A stretch of 56,584 bases of DNA from Neoroseomonas rubea (GTDB lineage: Bacteria > Pseudomonadota > Alphaproteobacteria > Acetobacterales > Acetobacteraceae), in the NCBI RefSeq assembly GCF_016106015.1, contig NZ_JACADQ010000005.1, forward strand, positions 1 through 56,584, in the 5' to 3' direction. The position numbers and the translations under genes were made by a program. Positions 23,849 through 32,180 of the stretch are shown here, piece after piece. The notes under the pieces are model-generated. The model was not told where the DNA came from. It did no database searches and saw only the letters and a list, made by a program, of their open reading frames with translations. How positions within the stretch are numbered: position 1 is the stretch's first letter; each line of letters starts with the position of its first letter.

Positions 23849-24771
23849 TTCACGCGCCTCGGGTCGAGCGCGTCGCGCAGGCCGTCGCCGACGAAGTTGA
23901 TGCTGACGACGGTGAGGAAGATCGCGAGCCCCGGGAACAGCGCCCAATGCGGCGCGAAATCGAGGTTGTCCTTGGCATCGAACAGCAGCCGCCCCCAGGT
24001 CGGGATGTCGGGCGGGAAGCCGAGGCCGAGGAAGGACAGCGTGCTTTCCGCGATGATCGCGGCGGCCACGTCGATGGTCGCCGCAACGATGACCGGCCCG
24101 AGCGCGTTGGGCAGGATGTGGCGCATGACAAGGCGCAGGCGCGACGCGCCGAGGGCGCGCGCGGCCTCGACGAACTCCTTCTCCCGCAGCGAGAAGAACT
24201 GCGCGCGCACCAGTCGCGCCACGGGCATCCAATTGAACAGGCCGATGACAGCCACGATGAGGATGAAGACCCCCATCTCCGGCCCCACCACATCCTTCAG
24301 CGAATCGCGGAACAGATAGATGATCAGCAGCAGGAGCGGCAGCTGCGGCAGCGACAGGAACAGGTCGGTCAGCCACATCAGCGCGGCGTCGAGCTTGCCG
24401 CCCGCCATGCCGGCGACCGCACCGACGAAGGTGCCGAGGAAGACGGCGACCAGCATCGCCGTGAAACCGACCGCGAGCGAGATCCGCCCGCCATAGAGGA
24501 TGCGCGCCAGCAGGTCCTGTCCGAGATCGTCCGTCCCCAGTGGATGGTCCCACGAGGGGCCCTGCAGTCGCGCGGTGAAGTCGATCTCGTCGATCGGCAC
24601 GCGCCAGATGAACGGCCCGACCAGCACGGCCAGGATCAGCATCAGGAGCACGGCCGCGCTGACGACCGCGAGCCGGTGCTTGCGGAAGCGGCGCCATGCC
24701 TCCTCCCACGGCCCGATCCGCGGGCGGGCGGGGGCGCTAGCGGTAGCTGATGCGGGGATCGAGCCAGCCAT
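23845..24771 (-). CDS. Peptide-type ABC importer permease (DppC-like)
   Basis: 308 residues from ATG 24771. The N-terminus has the DppC-type cytoplasmic segment WEEAWRRFRKHRLAVVSAAV followed by the first membrane helix, then the periplasmic LGTDDLGQDLLARILYGGR motif that is diagnostic of this permease type. The EAA loop reads EAARALGASRLRLVMRHILPN. The C-terminus, FVGDGLRDALDPR, is the usual ending. Five to six membrane helices are expected. Its start lies 35 bp inside the 3' end of the DppB-like gene and its stop overlaps the DppD-like start, so the whole importer is translationally coupled. Confidence 0.93.
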
Positions 24772-25696
24772 ACAGGATGTCCGCGATCAGGTTGAAGAAG
24801 ATGACAAGGCCGGCGAAGACGAAGGTCACGGCCATGATGACCGGCGTGTCGTTGGCCAGGATGGCGCTGATCAGCAGCGAGCCGATGCCCGGCACGCGGA
24901 AGATCTGCTCCGTCACGATCGCGCCGCCGAACACGGCCGGCATCTGCAGCGCGACCAGCGTGACCACCGGGATCATCGCGTTGCGCACCACGTGGCGCAT
25001 GGTGATGCGCGATTCGGGCAGCCCCTTCGCGCGCGCCGTCGTCACGTGATCAAGACGGATCACGTCCAGGACAGCCGAGCGCACGTAGCGCGTCCAGGCC
25101 GCGCCCTGGAACAGACCCAGCACGAGCACGGGCATGATCGCCTGGCGGATGTGGTCCCACCACCAGCGCCAGCCGGAGGAGGTGATGTTCGTGGAATAGA
25201 CGAAGGGCAGCCAGTCCAGTGTGATCGAGAACAGCAGGATCATCAGCAGCCCGGTGAAGAAGGTGGGCAGCGAGAATCCGACGAAGGCGAGCGTGTTCGC
25301 GATCTGGTCGAAGATCGAATAGGGCCGCGTCGCGGCATAGACGCCGACCGGCAGCGCGATGCACAGCGCCAGCACCTGGGATGCGCCGATCACCGCGACA
25401 GTCGTCGGCAGGCGCTGCATGATGAGCTGATCCACCGGAATACGGCTGACGAAGGAATAGCCCCAGTCGCCCCGCAGCATCGCCAGCAGCCAGCTGACGT
25501 AGCGTTCGTGGATCGGGTCATCGAGCCCGAGGCTCGCGCGCAGCTGCGCGCGGACATCGGGCGGCACGGCAGGGTTCGTCGCCAGCTCCTCGAACGGGTC
25601 GCCCGGAGCCAGGGCGAGCACCGTGAAGAGGATGACGCTGATCCCGAGCAGGCTCGGGATCGCGATCAGCAGCCGTCGGATCAGATACTGGGTCAC
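24737..25696 (-). CDS. Peptide-type ABC importer permease (DppB-like)
   Basis: 319 residues from the GTG at 25696 (VTQYLIRRLLIAIPSLLGIS), the classic start of DppB/OppB permeases. A start at 25750 would add 18 residues overlapping the binding-protein gene. The first helix is ISVILFTVLALAPGDPF. The EAA motif TARAKGLPESRITMRHVVRNAMIPVVT is clear, and the protein ends DILYGWLDPRISYR. It follows the binding-protein gene by 10 bp and overlaps the DppC-like gene by 35 bp. The two permeases form the channel of the importer. Confidence 0.93.
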   Translation of the reverse strand: MTQYLIRRLLIAIPSLLGISVILFTVLALAPGDPFEELATNPAVPPDVRAQLRASLGLDDPIHERYVSWLLAMLRGDWGYSFVSRIPVDQLIMQRLPTTVAVIGASQVLALCIALPVGVYAATRPYSIFDQIANTLAFVGFSLPTFFTGLLMILLFSITLDWLPFVYSTNITSSGWRWWWDHIRQAIMPVLVLGLFQGAAWTRYVRSAVLDVIRLDHVTTARAKGLPESRITMRHVVRNAMIPVVTLVALQMPAVFGGAIVTEQIFRVPGIGSLLISAILANDTPVIMAVTFVFAGLVIFFNLIADILYGWLDPRISYR

Positions 25697-25706
25697 GCGG
25701 GACGGA

Positions 25707-27503
25707 TCAGGTCTCGCGCCACCAGTCGCCGAGCAGCCAGAGCGTGCCATCCCAGGCGCTGAGCACGTGGCGCAGGTTGTTCAGGCTTGCGCTTACCGTC
25801 GGGCGCCGCACCAGCGGAATGATGTGGTTCGAGCCGACCACCAGGTCGTTCAGCTGGATGAACATCGCCGCGCGCTTCACCGGGTCGAGCTCGGACTGCG
25901 CAGCGCGGAAGATGCGGTCGTATTCCTCGCTGCGCCAGCGGACGATGTTGCGGCCCTGCCAGCTGTTCGCCTTGGAAGAGATCTCCCACGACACGTACTG
26001 GTTCATGAACCGCTCGGGGTCAGCCTGCGGCATCGTCGTCGTGTACATCTGCACGTCGGCGTAGAACTTCGTGTAGGTGTCCGGGTTCGCGACATCGGAC
26101 GAGAAGAAGACGGAGGCGACGACCGACTTCAGCTCCAGGTCGATGCCCGCGCGCTGCGCCGCCTGCTTGTAGATCGCCTGGGTGCGCTGGCGCGGCGCGT
26201 TGACGGACGTCTGGTAGACGAAGCGCAGCCGCACCCCGTCCTTGGCACGGATGCCGTCGCGCCCGCGCGCCCAGCCGGCGCGATCGAGGATGTCGTTCGC
26301 CTTCTGGATGCTGAATTCCCAGCGCATGTTCTCCGAGCGGAAGCGCGGCGGGTTGTTGAGGAAGTTCGCCGTCGCCGGGCCGCCGCGGCCGTAGATGAAC
26401 TGCTCCAGCGCGTTGCGGTCGATCAGCAGCGCCATCGCCTCGCGCACCGCCGGGTCGCGGAAGGCCGGGTGCTGGGTGCTGATATGCGCGCGCTCGCCGT
26501 CGATCTCACGATTCGGGTCGGTCGCGTTGAGCTGCACGAACTCGATGCCGCCACCCTCGACGATGTTCACCTTGCCGCGGCCGGCGGCTTCCAGGCGCTT
26601 GAGGATCTCGTCCTCCACCTGCATGTTCCAGGCATAGTCGAAATCGCCGGTCTGCAGCACCGCGCGCGCGGCCGAGACTGCGTCGCCGCCGCCCTTGATC
26701 TCGAGCGTGTCGAAGAACGGGCGGTTGTCCATGTGGTAGTTCTGGTTCAGCTCCCCGCGCAGCAGGTCGCCCGGTGCGAAGGAGACGAAGCGGTAGGGGC
26801 CGGTTCCGACCGGGCGCAGGTTCGCCGGCGCGTCGCGCGAATTGGCGCCGGCGAAGCCCTGAAACATGTGCTTCGGGATCATCTGGCCAGTCGCGGCGAC
26901 GAAGGCATCCGCCCAGAAGGGCGTCGGCTGGGCGAACTCCACGCGCACCGTATGGTCGTCGACCTTCACGACGTTCACGTCGCGATAGGAGCCGGAGGTG
27001 ACGGCCGCGACGGCGGCGCTGCGCGCATATTCCCAGTTGAACACCACGTCGTCGGCCGAGAAGTCCTGCCCGTCGTGCCACTTCACGCCGCGCTTGAGCT
27101 TCCAGGTGACCGACCGCCCATCCTGCGCCAGGCCGCCATTCTCGAGCGACGGGATCTCGGCTGCCAGGATCGGGTGCAGCGTGCCGTCCGAAGCCCAGCC
27201 GGCAAGCGGTTCATAGAAGACGCGCGCGGCGTCCTGGTTCGTCGTGCCGGCCGCGAAGTGCGGGTTCAGCAGCGTCGCGGCCTGCCAGTAGAGGATCTTG
27301 AGCGCCCCGCCGCCACCCCGCCGCATCGGGCGATAGGCAGGCACGGATTGCGCCGCGGCGGGCGCGGCGCCCGTGATGGCCAGCAGCTGCGTCGCCATGG
27401 GCGCGGTCAGGCCCAGCGCCGCCATGCGCCGGACGAAGCCGCGCCGCGTCAACGTGCCGCGCTTCACGCGCCCGATCATCTCGCGCAGATGGTCTTCCGT
27501 CAT
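25707..27503 (-). CDS. Peptide-type ABC importer periplasmic binding protein (SBP family 5)
   Basis: 598 residues from ATG 27503. The N-terminus carries a twin-arginine type signal (RGTLTRRGFVRRMAALGL, then an apolar stretch ending AAAQS), so it is probably exported folded by Tat. The mature part has the family-5 landmarks: LKILYWQAATLLNPHFA, EPLAGWASDGTLHPILAAEIP, WKLKRGVKWHDGQDFSADDVVFNWEY and ALLIDRNALEQFIYG. It is longer than most DppA proteins (about 500-540). It binds the solute, a peptide or other amine-bearing compound, for the four genes downstream. The 150 bp ahead of it, after the deaminase gene, hold no promoter I can support, so transcription may come from the 32-kb region. Confidence 0.92.
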   Translation of the reverse strand: MTEDHLREMIGRVKRGTLTRRGFVRRMAALGLTAPMATQLLAITGAAPAAAQSVPAYRPMRRGGGGALKILYWQAATLLNPHFAAGTTNQDAARVFYEPLAGWASDGTLHPILAAEIPSLENGGLAQDGRSVTWKLKRGVKWHDGQDFSADDVVFNWEYARSAAVAAVTSGSYRDVNVVKVDDHTVRVEFAQPTPFWADAFVAATGQMIPKHMFQGFAGANSRDAPANLRPVGTGPYRFVSFAPGDLLRGELNQNYHMDNRPFFDTLEIKGGGDAVSAARAVLQTGDFDYAWNMQVEDEILKRLEAAGRGKVNIVEGGGIEFVQLNATDPNREIDGERAHISTQHPAFRDPAVREAMALLIDRNALEQFIYGRGGPATANFLNNPPRFRSENMRWEFSIQKANDILDRAGWARGRDGIRAKDGVRLRFVYQTSVNAPRQRTQAIYKQAAQRAGIDLELKSVVASVFFSSDVANPDTYTKFYADVQMYTTTMPQADPERFMNQYVSWEISSKANSWQGRNIVRWRSEEYDRIFRAAQSELDPVKRAAMFIQLNDLVVGSNHIIPLVRRPTVSASLNNLRHVLSAWDGTLWLLGDWWRET

Positions 27504-27653
27504 GTCATGTCTCCCAGTCCTGCCTCGGGCCCTGCCCCGTCGCGGCCTTCACGTGCCGCTGTTCCGGATGGCCAGCCCATCATCCCTGCCCGACGATACA
27601 GGCCGCCGCGCAAGCGTGCACGGAATTCCGTCCCATCCACAAGGGGCGACCGC

Positions 27654-28148
27654 TCATGCCGCGCCGTCCGTCCAGTAGCCCTGGTGCGGCACCGCCGCTT
27701 CCGCCTCCAGGCAGGGGCCCACCACGGCGACCGGCTCGGCCGCCGTGTCCAGCACCGCGCGGCAGGAGAGCGATAGCCCTGCCGTATGCGCCTGCGCGTT
27801 GCGCAGATCCAGGATCGCGCCGGCGGAAAGCCCGTAGACCACGCGCCCGACGCCCGCGTAGAAGGCCGCCGCGGCGCACATCGCGCAGGGCTCACCCGAG
27901 GAATACATGGTCCCCGCGCGCATCCTCGCGCGTGGCGTGCCCGCGGCCAGCGCGGCAGACAGCGCGTTCATCTCGGAATGCGCGAGCGTGCCGGCGCCGG
28001 ACGCGCCCTGCATCGACCCTGCTTCCGCGATGACGACACCATCCGCATCGGCGATGACGCAGGCGAAAGGGCGGTCGCCGCGCGCCCGCGCTTCCCCCGC
28101 CAGGGTGATCGCCCGCCGCAGCAGGCGCGTGTCGGTCTCGTTCAGCAT
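27654..28148 (-). CDS. Zinc-dependent nucleobase/nucleoside deaminase
   Basis: 164 residues from ATG 28148 (MLNETDTRLLRRAITLAGEA), which has GAGAGG nine bases upstream; ATG 28157 is an alternative. Zinc motifs of the cytidine-deaminase fold are present: LAHSEMNAL, with His and catalytic Glu but Ser instead of the usual Ala, and SSGEPCAMCAAAAFYAG (PCxxC). Length and motif order resemble guanine deaminase and other small nucleobase deaminases more than cytidine deaminase. It lies 13 bp behind the double permease of a polyamine-type importer, so it probably deaminates what that system brings in and releases ammonia. The true substrate is unknown. Confidence 0.85.
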   Translation of the reverse strand: MLNETDTRLLRRAITLAGEARARGDRPFACVIADADGVVIAEAGSMQGASGAGTLAHSEMNALSAALAAGTPRARMRAGTMYSSGEPCAMCAAAAFYAGVGRVVYGLSAGAILDLRNAQAHTAGLSLSCRAVLDTAAEPVAVVGPCLEAEAAVPHQGYWTDGAA

Positions 28149-28161
28149 GGACGACATCCTC

Positions 28162-29865
28162 TCACCGGCGCCAGACGCGGTCGAGCGGGACAAGACGGTG
28201 CATCGCCAGCAGCAGCAGCACCGTCACGAGGATGAAGACGGTGGAGATGGCATTCACGGTGTTCTCCAGGCTGAAGGCCGCTTCCGCATAGATGCGCACC
28301 GGCAGCGTCTGAAGCCGCGCGGTGGTCAGGAAGGCCGTTACCGTCACCTCCCCGAAGGAAATCAGGAAGCCGATCAGGCAGGCAACGGCGATGCCGGGTG
28401 CGAGCTGCGGCAGCACGACGCGCTGGAAGACGCGCAAGGGCGGCGCGCCGAGGCCAGACGCCGCTTCCTCCAGCCCGCGGTCTAGGCCGGCGACGGAGGC
28501 GCGCAACATCGCCAGCATGAAGGGCGCGACCAGCACGACGTGTACGGCGAGGATGCCGAGGAAGGCCGGCAGCAGCGTGAACCATTGCAGCAGCCGCAGC
28601 ATGCCAAGCCCGATCGCAATGCCCGGGAGCGCCAGCGGCAGCATGAAGAAGGCGGCGAGCGCCTCCCGCCCCGGGAATGTCCCGCGCGCCAGGGCGAGCG
28701 CCGCAGGCAGGGCGATCAGCAGCGACACGCCGGTCGCGGCAAGCGCAAGCTGCAGGCTGACCCAGGCATCTCCGAGATAGCGCTCATTGCCCAGCACCGC
28801 CGCGTACCAGCGCCAGGTGAAGCCGAGCCACTGCGCCACCGTCGCCTGCGGGCTGTCGTTGAAGGAGGAAACTGCGACAAGGACCAGCGGGAACAGCAGC
28901 AGCAGCAGCGCGATGCCAAGCAGCAGGCGCGACACGAGCGGCCCGATCGCCTCCAGCGCCACGACCAGTCCCCGCCGTAGCGCCGGCGGCAGGGCGGGCA
29001 GGCGGCGGGGTGCGCGGCCCACGGTCCAGGGCGTCGCGAGCAGGATCGCGCGGCCGATCAGCAGCGTGCCGAGCACGGAGGCCCCCAGCATCACCATCGC
29101 CAGCGCCGAGGCGGCCGGATAGTTCAGGATCTCGAGCCCTTCCTTCAGCACCACCATACCGCTGACCATCACCTGCCGCCCGCCGACCAGCGTCGCCGAC
29201 ACATAGGCGGTCGAGGCGAGCAGGAAGACCAGCACCAGCCCCGCCCGCAGCCCCTGGAGCGAGAGCGGCAGGGTGACGCGGAAGAAGGTGACGGCCGGCC
29301 CGGCCCCCAGGCCCGCGGCGGCCTCCGCCAACCGCTTCTCCTGCGCCTCCAGCACGTCATAGAGTGCGAGCACCATGTAGGGCAGGAAGACCTGCGTCAG
29401 CGCGAGGCCGACAGCGAACCAGCCGAACAGCAGGTTCACCCGCGGCAGGCCCAGGAAGGCCAGCAGGTTCGAGACGAGCCCGCCCGGCGCCAGCAGCAAG
29501 ATGATGCCGAGGCTGCGCACGACCACGTTGGTCAGCAGCGGCACGAGCACGCAGGCGAAGCCCAGCGGCCGCCAGCGCGGCGGCAGGCGCGTCAGCCACA
29601 GCGCGATCGGATAGCCGAGGATCGCGCTTGCCAGCGTGACACTTGCGCCAAGCGCGAGGGTGCGCAGGATGGTGCGTCGGCTGAACGGGTCCGTCGCGAG
29701 GTCCGTGTACTGGACGCCGGACGGGATGAAGGACAGCGGCGCGAAGATTTCCGGACTTTCCTGGACGGACAGCAGGGCGACCACGCCAAGCGGCGCGGCG
29801 AAGGCCGCGAGCATCCAGAGCAGGTACGGCGTCGCGAGCAGCGGCGCCGCGGCGCGCGAATTCAC
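28162..29865 (-). CDS. Fused double permease of a polyamine-type ABC importer (PotB-PotC fusion)
   Basis: 567 residues. The GTG at 29865 overlaps the binding-protein stop as GTGA; the frame continues open upstream but only as an antisense or overlap shadow. Residues ~1-270 form a PotB-like permease (GVVALLSVQES start, EAA loop EAAAGLGAGPAVTFFRVTLPLSLQG). Residues ~310-567 form a PotC-like permease (SSFNDSPQATVAQWLGFTWRWY, EAA loop EEAASGLGAPPLRVFQRVVLPQLAPG). The two are joined by a charged linker, GRAPRRLPALPPALRRG. Most polyamine or iron importers of this class have two separate genes, though fused forms are known. A single polypeptide supplies both halves of the channel here. Confidence 0.9.
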   Translation of the reverse strand: MNSRAAAPLLATPYLLWMLAAFAAPLGVVALLSVQESPEIFAPLSFIPSGVQYTDLATDPFSRRTILRTLALGASVTLASAILGYPIALWLTRLPPRWRPLGFACVLVPLLTNVVVRSLGIILLLAPGGLVSNLLAFLGLPRVNLLFGWFAVGLALTQVFLPYMVLALYDVLEAQEKRLAEAAAGLGAGPAVTFFRVTLPLSLQGLRAGLVLVFLLASTAYVSATLVGGRQVMVSGMVVLKEGLEILNYPAASALAMVMLGASVLGTLLIGRAILLATPWTVGRAPRRLPALPPALRRGLVVALEAIGPLVSRLLLGIALLLLLFPLVLVAVSSFNDSPQATVAQWLGFTWRWYAAVLGNERYLGDAWVSLQLALAATGVSLLIALPAALALARGTFPGREALAAFFMLPLALPGIAIGLGMLRLLQWFTLLPAFLGILAVHVVLVAPFMLAMLRASVAGLDRGLEEAASGLGAPPLRVFQRVVLPQLAPGIAVACLIGFLISFGEVTVTAFLTTARLQTLPVRIYAEAAFSLENTVNAISTVFILVTVLLLLAMHRLVPLDRVWRR

Positions 29866-30899
29866 CCGGCGATCTCGCGCGTGAAGCGGCTCGACCAGCG
29901 GGGCTGGTTGCGGATCACCACGTCCCAGTCGAAATCCACCAGCCGCCCGACCGCTTCCTCCCCCATGATCAGCTTGGCGCGGAGGTCGGCCGGCAGATCG
30001 AGGTTGCGGATGGTCGGGCTGTAGTAGATGCGCTCGGCATAGGCGCGCTGGCATTCCGGGGAAAGGTGCAGGTTCACCCAGGCCTCGGCAAGTGCCTGCT
30101 TCTGCGTGCCGACGGTGATGCAGGCGACGTTGGTTGCCAGCGCCTGGCCCTCCGTGGGGTCGGCGATGACGATGTTCGGGTTGCGCGCTTCCGCATAGGC
30201 GCGGGTAAAGGATCCAAACTCGACGCTCGCCGCGCCGACCTGCTGGTCGAACATGGTGAACAACTGGTCCTGGCTGCCCTGGATGGCGGCGAAGGGCTTC
30301 AGCGCCGCGATCTGGCGGAAAGCGGGCTCGATGTCGTTCTCGCTGCCGCCCCAAATCTTCGCCGCCATCAGCAGCGCCGAGGTGCCCTGCGCGCCGGGAT
30401 AGGTCGGCCAGATCACCTTGCCGCGGAGGTCGGCGCGCCAGAAATCCTTCCACGACGTCATCGGCGCATCGACCTTGCGCCGGTCATAGACGATCGTGAC
30501 CGGATTGAAGGCGACGCCATAGCCGCCGAGCTTCGCGGCCGGATAGAGGTTCGCCGCATTCGGCACGCGGTCCGTCGGCGCCTGCGTGACGCCGTCGCGC
30601 ACCGCCTGGCGGCTTTCGAAGATGTTCAGGTAGACGATATCGAAGGACGGGCGGCCGCGTTCGGCATATGCGCGCGCGCGGCGTTCCGGCGTGCCGCCGA
30701 GCACGAAGTTGATCTTCACCCCATGCTGCTGCTCGAGCGGTGTCGCGACAAACTCCCGCAGGATGCGTTCCTGCGCGCCGCCCCAGACGCCGACGGTCAG
30801 TTCCTGGCCGCGCTGGATCTGCGCGACGGGGCTGCGCATGAAGGCGAAGGGCGCGGCGGCGCCGGCGCCGAGGATCAGGCGGCGGGTCAGGCAGGTCAT
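29862..30899 (-). CDS. Extracellular solute-binding protein (SBP family 1, PotD-like)
   Basis: 345 residues from ATG 30899 (MTCLTRRLILGAGAAAPFAF), overlapping the upstream ATPase stop as ATGA. The N-terminus with TRR followed by an apolar stretch fits a Tat or Sec signal. The mature protein has the polyamine/iron-binding type core: ELTVGVWGGAQERILREFV, RPSFDIVYLNIFES, GYGVAFNPVTIVYDRRKV, SWKDFWRADLRGKVIWPT and YAERIYYSPTIRNLDLP. Together with the ATPase before it and the fused permease after it, it makes a complete importer. A polyamine or related N-containing solute is the natural guess, given the deaminase at the end of the operon, but ligand specificity cannot be read directly. Confidence 0.9.
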   Translation of the reverse strand: MTCLTRRLILGAGAAAPFAFMRSPVAQIQRGQELTVGVWGGAQERILREFVATPLEQQHGVKINFVLGGTPERRARAYAERGRPSFDIVYLNIFESRQAVRDGVTQAPTDRVPNAANLYPAAKLGGYGVAFNPVTIVYDRRKVDAPMTSWKDFWRADLRGKVIWPTYPGAQGTSALLMAAKIWGGSENDIEPAFRQIAALKPFAAIQGSQDQLFTMFDQQVGAASVEFGSFTRAYAEARNPNIVIADPTEGQALATNVACITVGTQKQALAEAWVNLHLSPECQRAYAERIYYSPTIRNLDLPADLRAKLIMGEEAVGRLVDFDWDVVIRNQPRWSSRFTREIAG

Positions 30900-31954
30900 G
30901 CGGGCTCTCCCGTGGGGTCCTCGAGGAAGGTCAGCGCGTCCGCGCCGGCCGAAAGCGTCACCGGCGCGCGGGGCGGCAAAGCGGGCTCGGTCGTCGGGCG
31001 CAGCACGCGGATGCGCGGCCCGCTGTCGAGTTCGACCTCATAGGCGACCTCGTCGCCCAGCCAGGCAGCCTCGGCGACGCGGCCAGGCGCGGCGAGCAGC
31101 GCGCCAGCCCGCGGCACGAGCCGCAGCCGTGCGGCCCGCAGGACAAGATGGGAGGGCTGCCGCGGCGCACCCGCGGGCGGCGCCACGCCGAGACCGGGCG
31201 CCAGCATGAACATGCCGCCTTCGAGCCGCCCCGGCAGCACGGTGCGCGCGCCGAGGAAGCTCGCGGTGAAGACGCGACGCGGATGCTCCGTCAGTTCCGC
31301 CGGTGTCGCGCATTCCACCAGGTGCCCGTGGTTGAGAACTGCGATCCGGTCGGCCAGCGCCAGCGCCTCCTCCTGGTCATGCGTCACGAACAGGGTCGTG
31401 ATGCCGGTGCGCCGGCGCAACGCGGCGATCTCCTGCCGCATCTCCACGCGCAGGCCGGCATCGAGGTTCGACAGGGGCTCATCCAGCAGCAGCAGCGACG
31501 GGTGGATGACGAGGGCGCGGGCGAGTGCCACGCGCTGCTGCTGGCCGCCCGACAATTGCGCGGGGTAGCGCGCGGCGAAGGCGGCAAGCCCCACCATGGA
31601 CAGCGCCTCGGTCACGCGGGCGTCGCGCTCGGCGCGCGGCAGGCCGCGCATCTCGAGCCCGAAGCCGACATTCCCCGCGACGGTCATGTGCGGGAACAGG
31701 GCGTAGTTCTGGAACACCATGCCGATGCCGCGCCGGTGCGGCGGCGTGCGCTCGATGGCGCGGCCTTCCATCACGATGCGTCCGCCATCGGGCGTCACGA
31801 AGCCGGCCACCATGCGCAGCGTCGTCGTCTTGCCGCACCCGGACGGGCCGAGCAGCGCAATGCATTCGCCGGCCTCGGCCGCGAGCGTAAGCCCATCGAC
31901 CACGGCCTGCGCGCCGTACCGCTTGGTGACCTGGTCCAGCAGGAGATGCGCCAC
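30896..31954 (-). CDS. ABC importer ATPase (PotA/spermidine-putrescine type)
   Basis: 352 residues from GTG 31954 (VAHLLLDQVTKRYGAQAV); longer in-frame starts reach into the divergent promoter region and are rejected. Walker A LLGPSGCGKTTTLR, Q-loop MVFQNYALFPHMTV, signature [15 protein letters not shown] and Walker B LLLLDEPLSNLDAG are present, followed by a TOBE-type regulatory domain (about 240-350). It is the first gene of the minus-strand run that continues through the binding protein, double permease, deaminase and perhaps the peptide importer down to 21.9 kb. A sigma-54-type promoter on the minus strand begins 32 bp upstream. Confidence 0.93.
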   Translation of the reverse strand: MAHLLLDQVTKRYGAQAVVDGLTLAAEAGECIALLGPSGCGKTTTLRMVAGFVTPDGGRIVMEGRAIERTPPHRRGIGMVFQNYALFPHMTVAGNVGFGLEMRGLPRAERDARVTEALSMVGLAAFAARYPAQLSGGQQQRVALARALVIHPSLLLLDEPLSNLDAGLRVEMRQEIAALRRRTGITTLFVTHDQEEALALADRIAVLNHGHLVECATPAELTEHPRRVFTASFLGARTVLPGRLEGGMFMLAPGLGVAPPAGAPRQPSHLVLRAARLRLVPRAGALLAAPGRVAEAAWLGDEVAYEVELDSGPRIRVLRPTTEPALPPRAPVTLSAGADALTFLEDPTGEPA

Positions 31955-31985
31955 GATGTCCCGACACGATGCCCGGCGTCGAGGG

Positions 31986-32001
31986 TCCAAGAAGCGTGCC
32001 A
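31986..32001 (-). promoter_or_regulatory. Candidate sigma-54 promoter of the polyamine-type importer operon
   Basis: Minus-strand sequence TGGCACGCTTCTTGGA. It matches 11 of 12 constrained positions of TGGCACR-N4-TTGCW with correct spacing, but the one mismatch hits the -12 C, which is usually conserved, so activity may be weak. The start site would be near 31975, about 20 bases ahead of the GTG at 31954. It faces away from a second candidate at 32130-32145. Confidence 0.45.
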
Positions 32002-32070
32002 GGGCGGGAGCGGGTGCACCTCCTTCTGCGCGGCGAGGCGCCTGCGACTTGGGCAGGCATTCACGGCGGG

Positions 32071-32091
32071 GCTGCACAACCCGTGTGCAGC
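32071..32091. promoter_or_regulatory. NtrC-type enhancer dyad
   Basis: Perfect 8-bp inverted repeat GCTGCACA / TGTGCAGC with five bases between. Its core TGCAC-N7-GTGCA (32073-32089) has the 17-bp length and outer bases of NtrC sites (TGCACCA-N3-TGGTGCA). It lies about 60 bp from the plus-strand promoter candidate and about 80 bp from the minus-strand one, a good place for an enhancer-binding protein serving both. Another dimeric regulator is possible. Confidence 0.5.
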
Positions 32092-32129
32092 ACCCATCTG
32101 TCCCGGCGGCGGTATGGCGCCGCAGGGCG

Positions 32130-32145
32130 TGGCATGTCGCTTGCT
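32130..32145 (+). promoter_or_regulatory. Candidate sigma-54 promoter of the 32-38 kb catabolic operon
   Basis: TGGCATGTCGCTTGCT matches 11 of 12 constrained positions of the sigma-54 consensus, including the GG and GC at N10 spacing and a full TTGC. The start site would be near 32155, 26 bases ahead of the ATG at 32181, leaving just room for its GGAGGAAG ribosome site. This is one of the two best matches in the window. Confidence 0.6.
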
Positions 32146-32180
32146 GCCCACGGCGTCGTCGAAGACGGGCGGAGGAAGCC

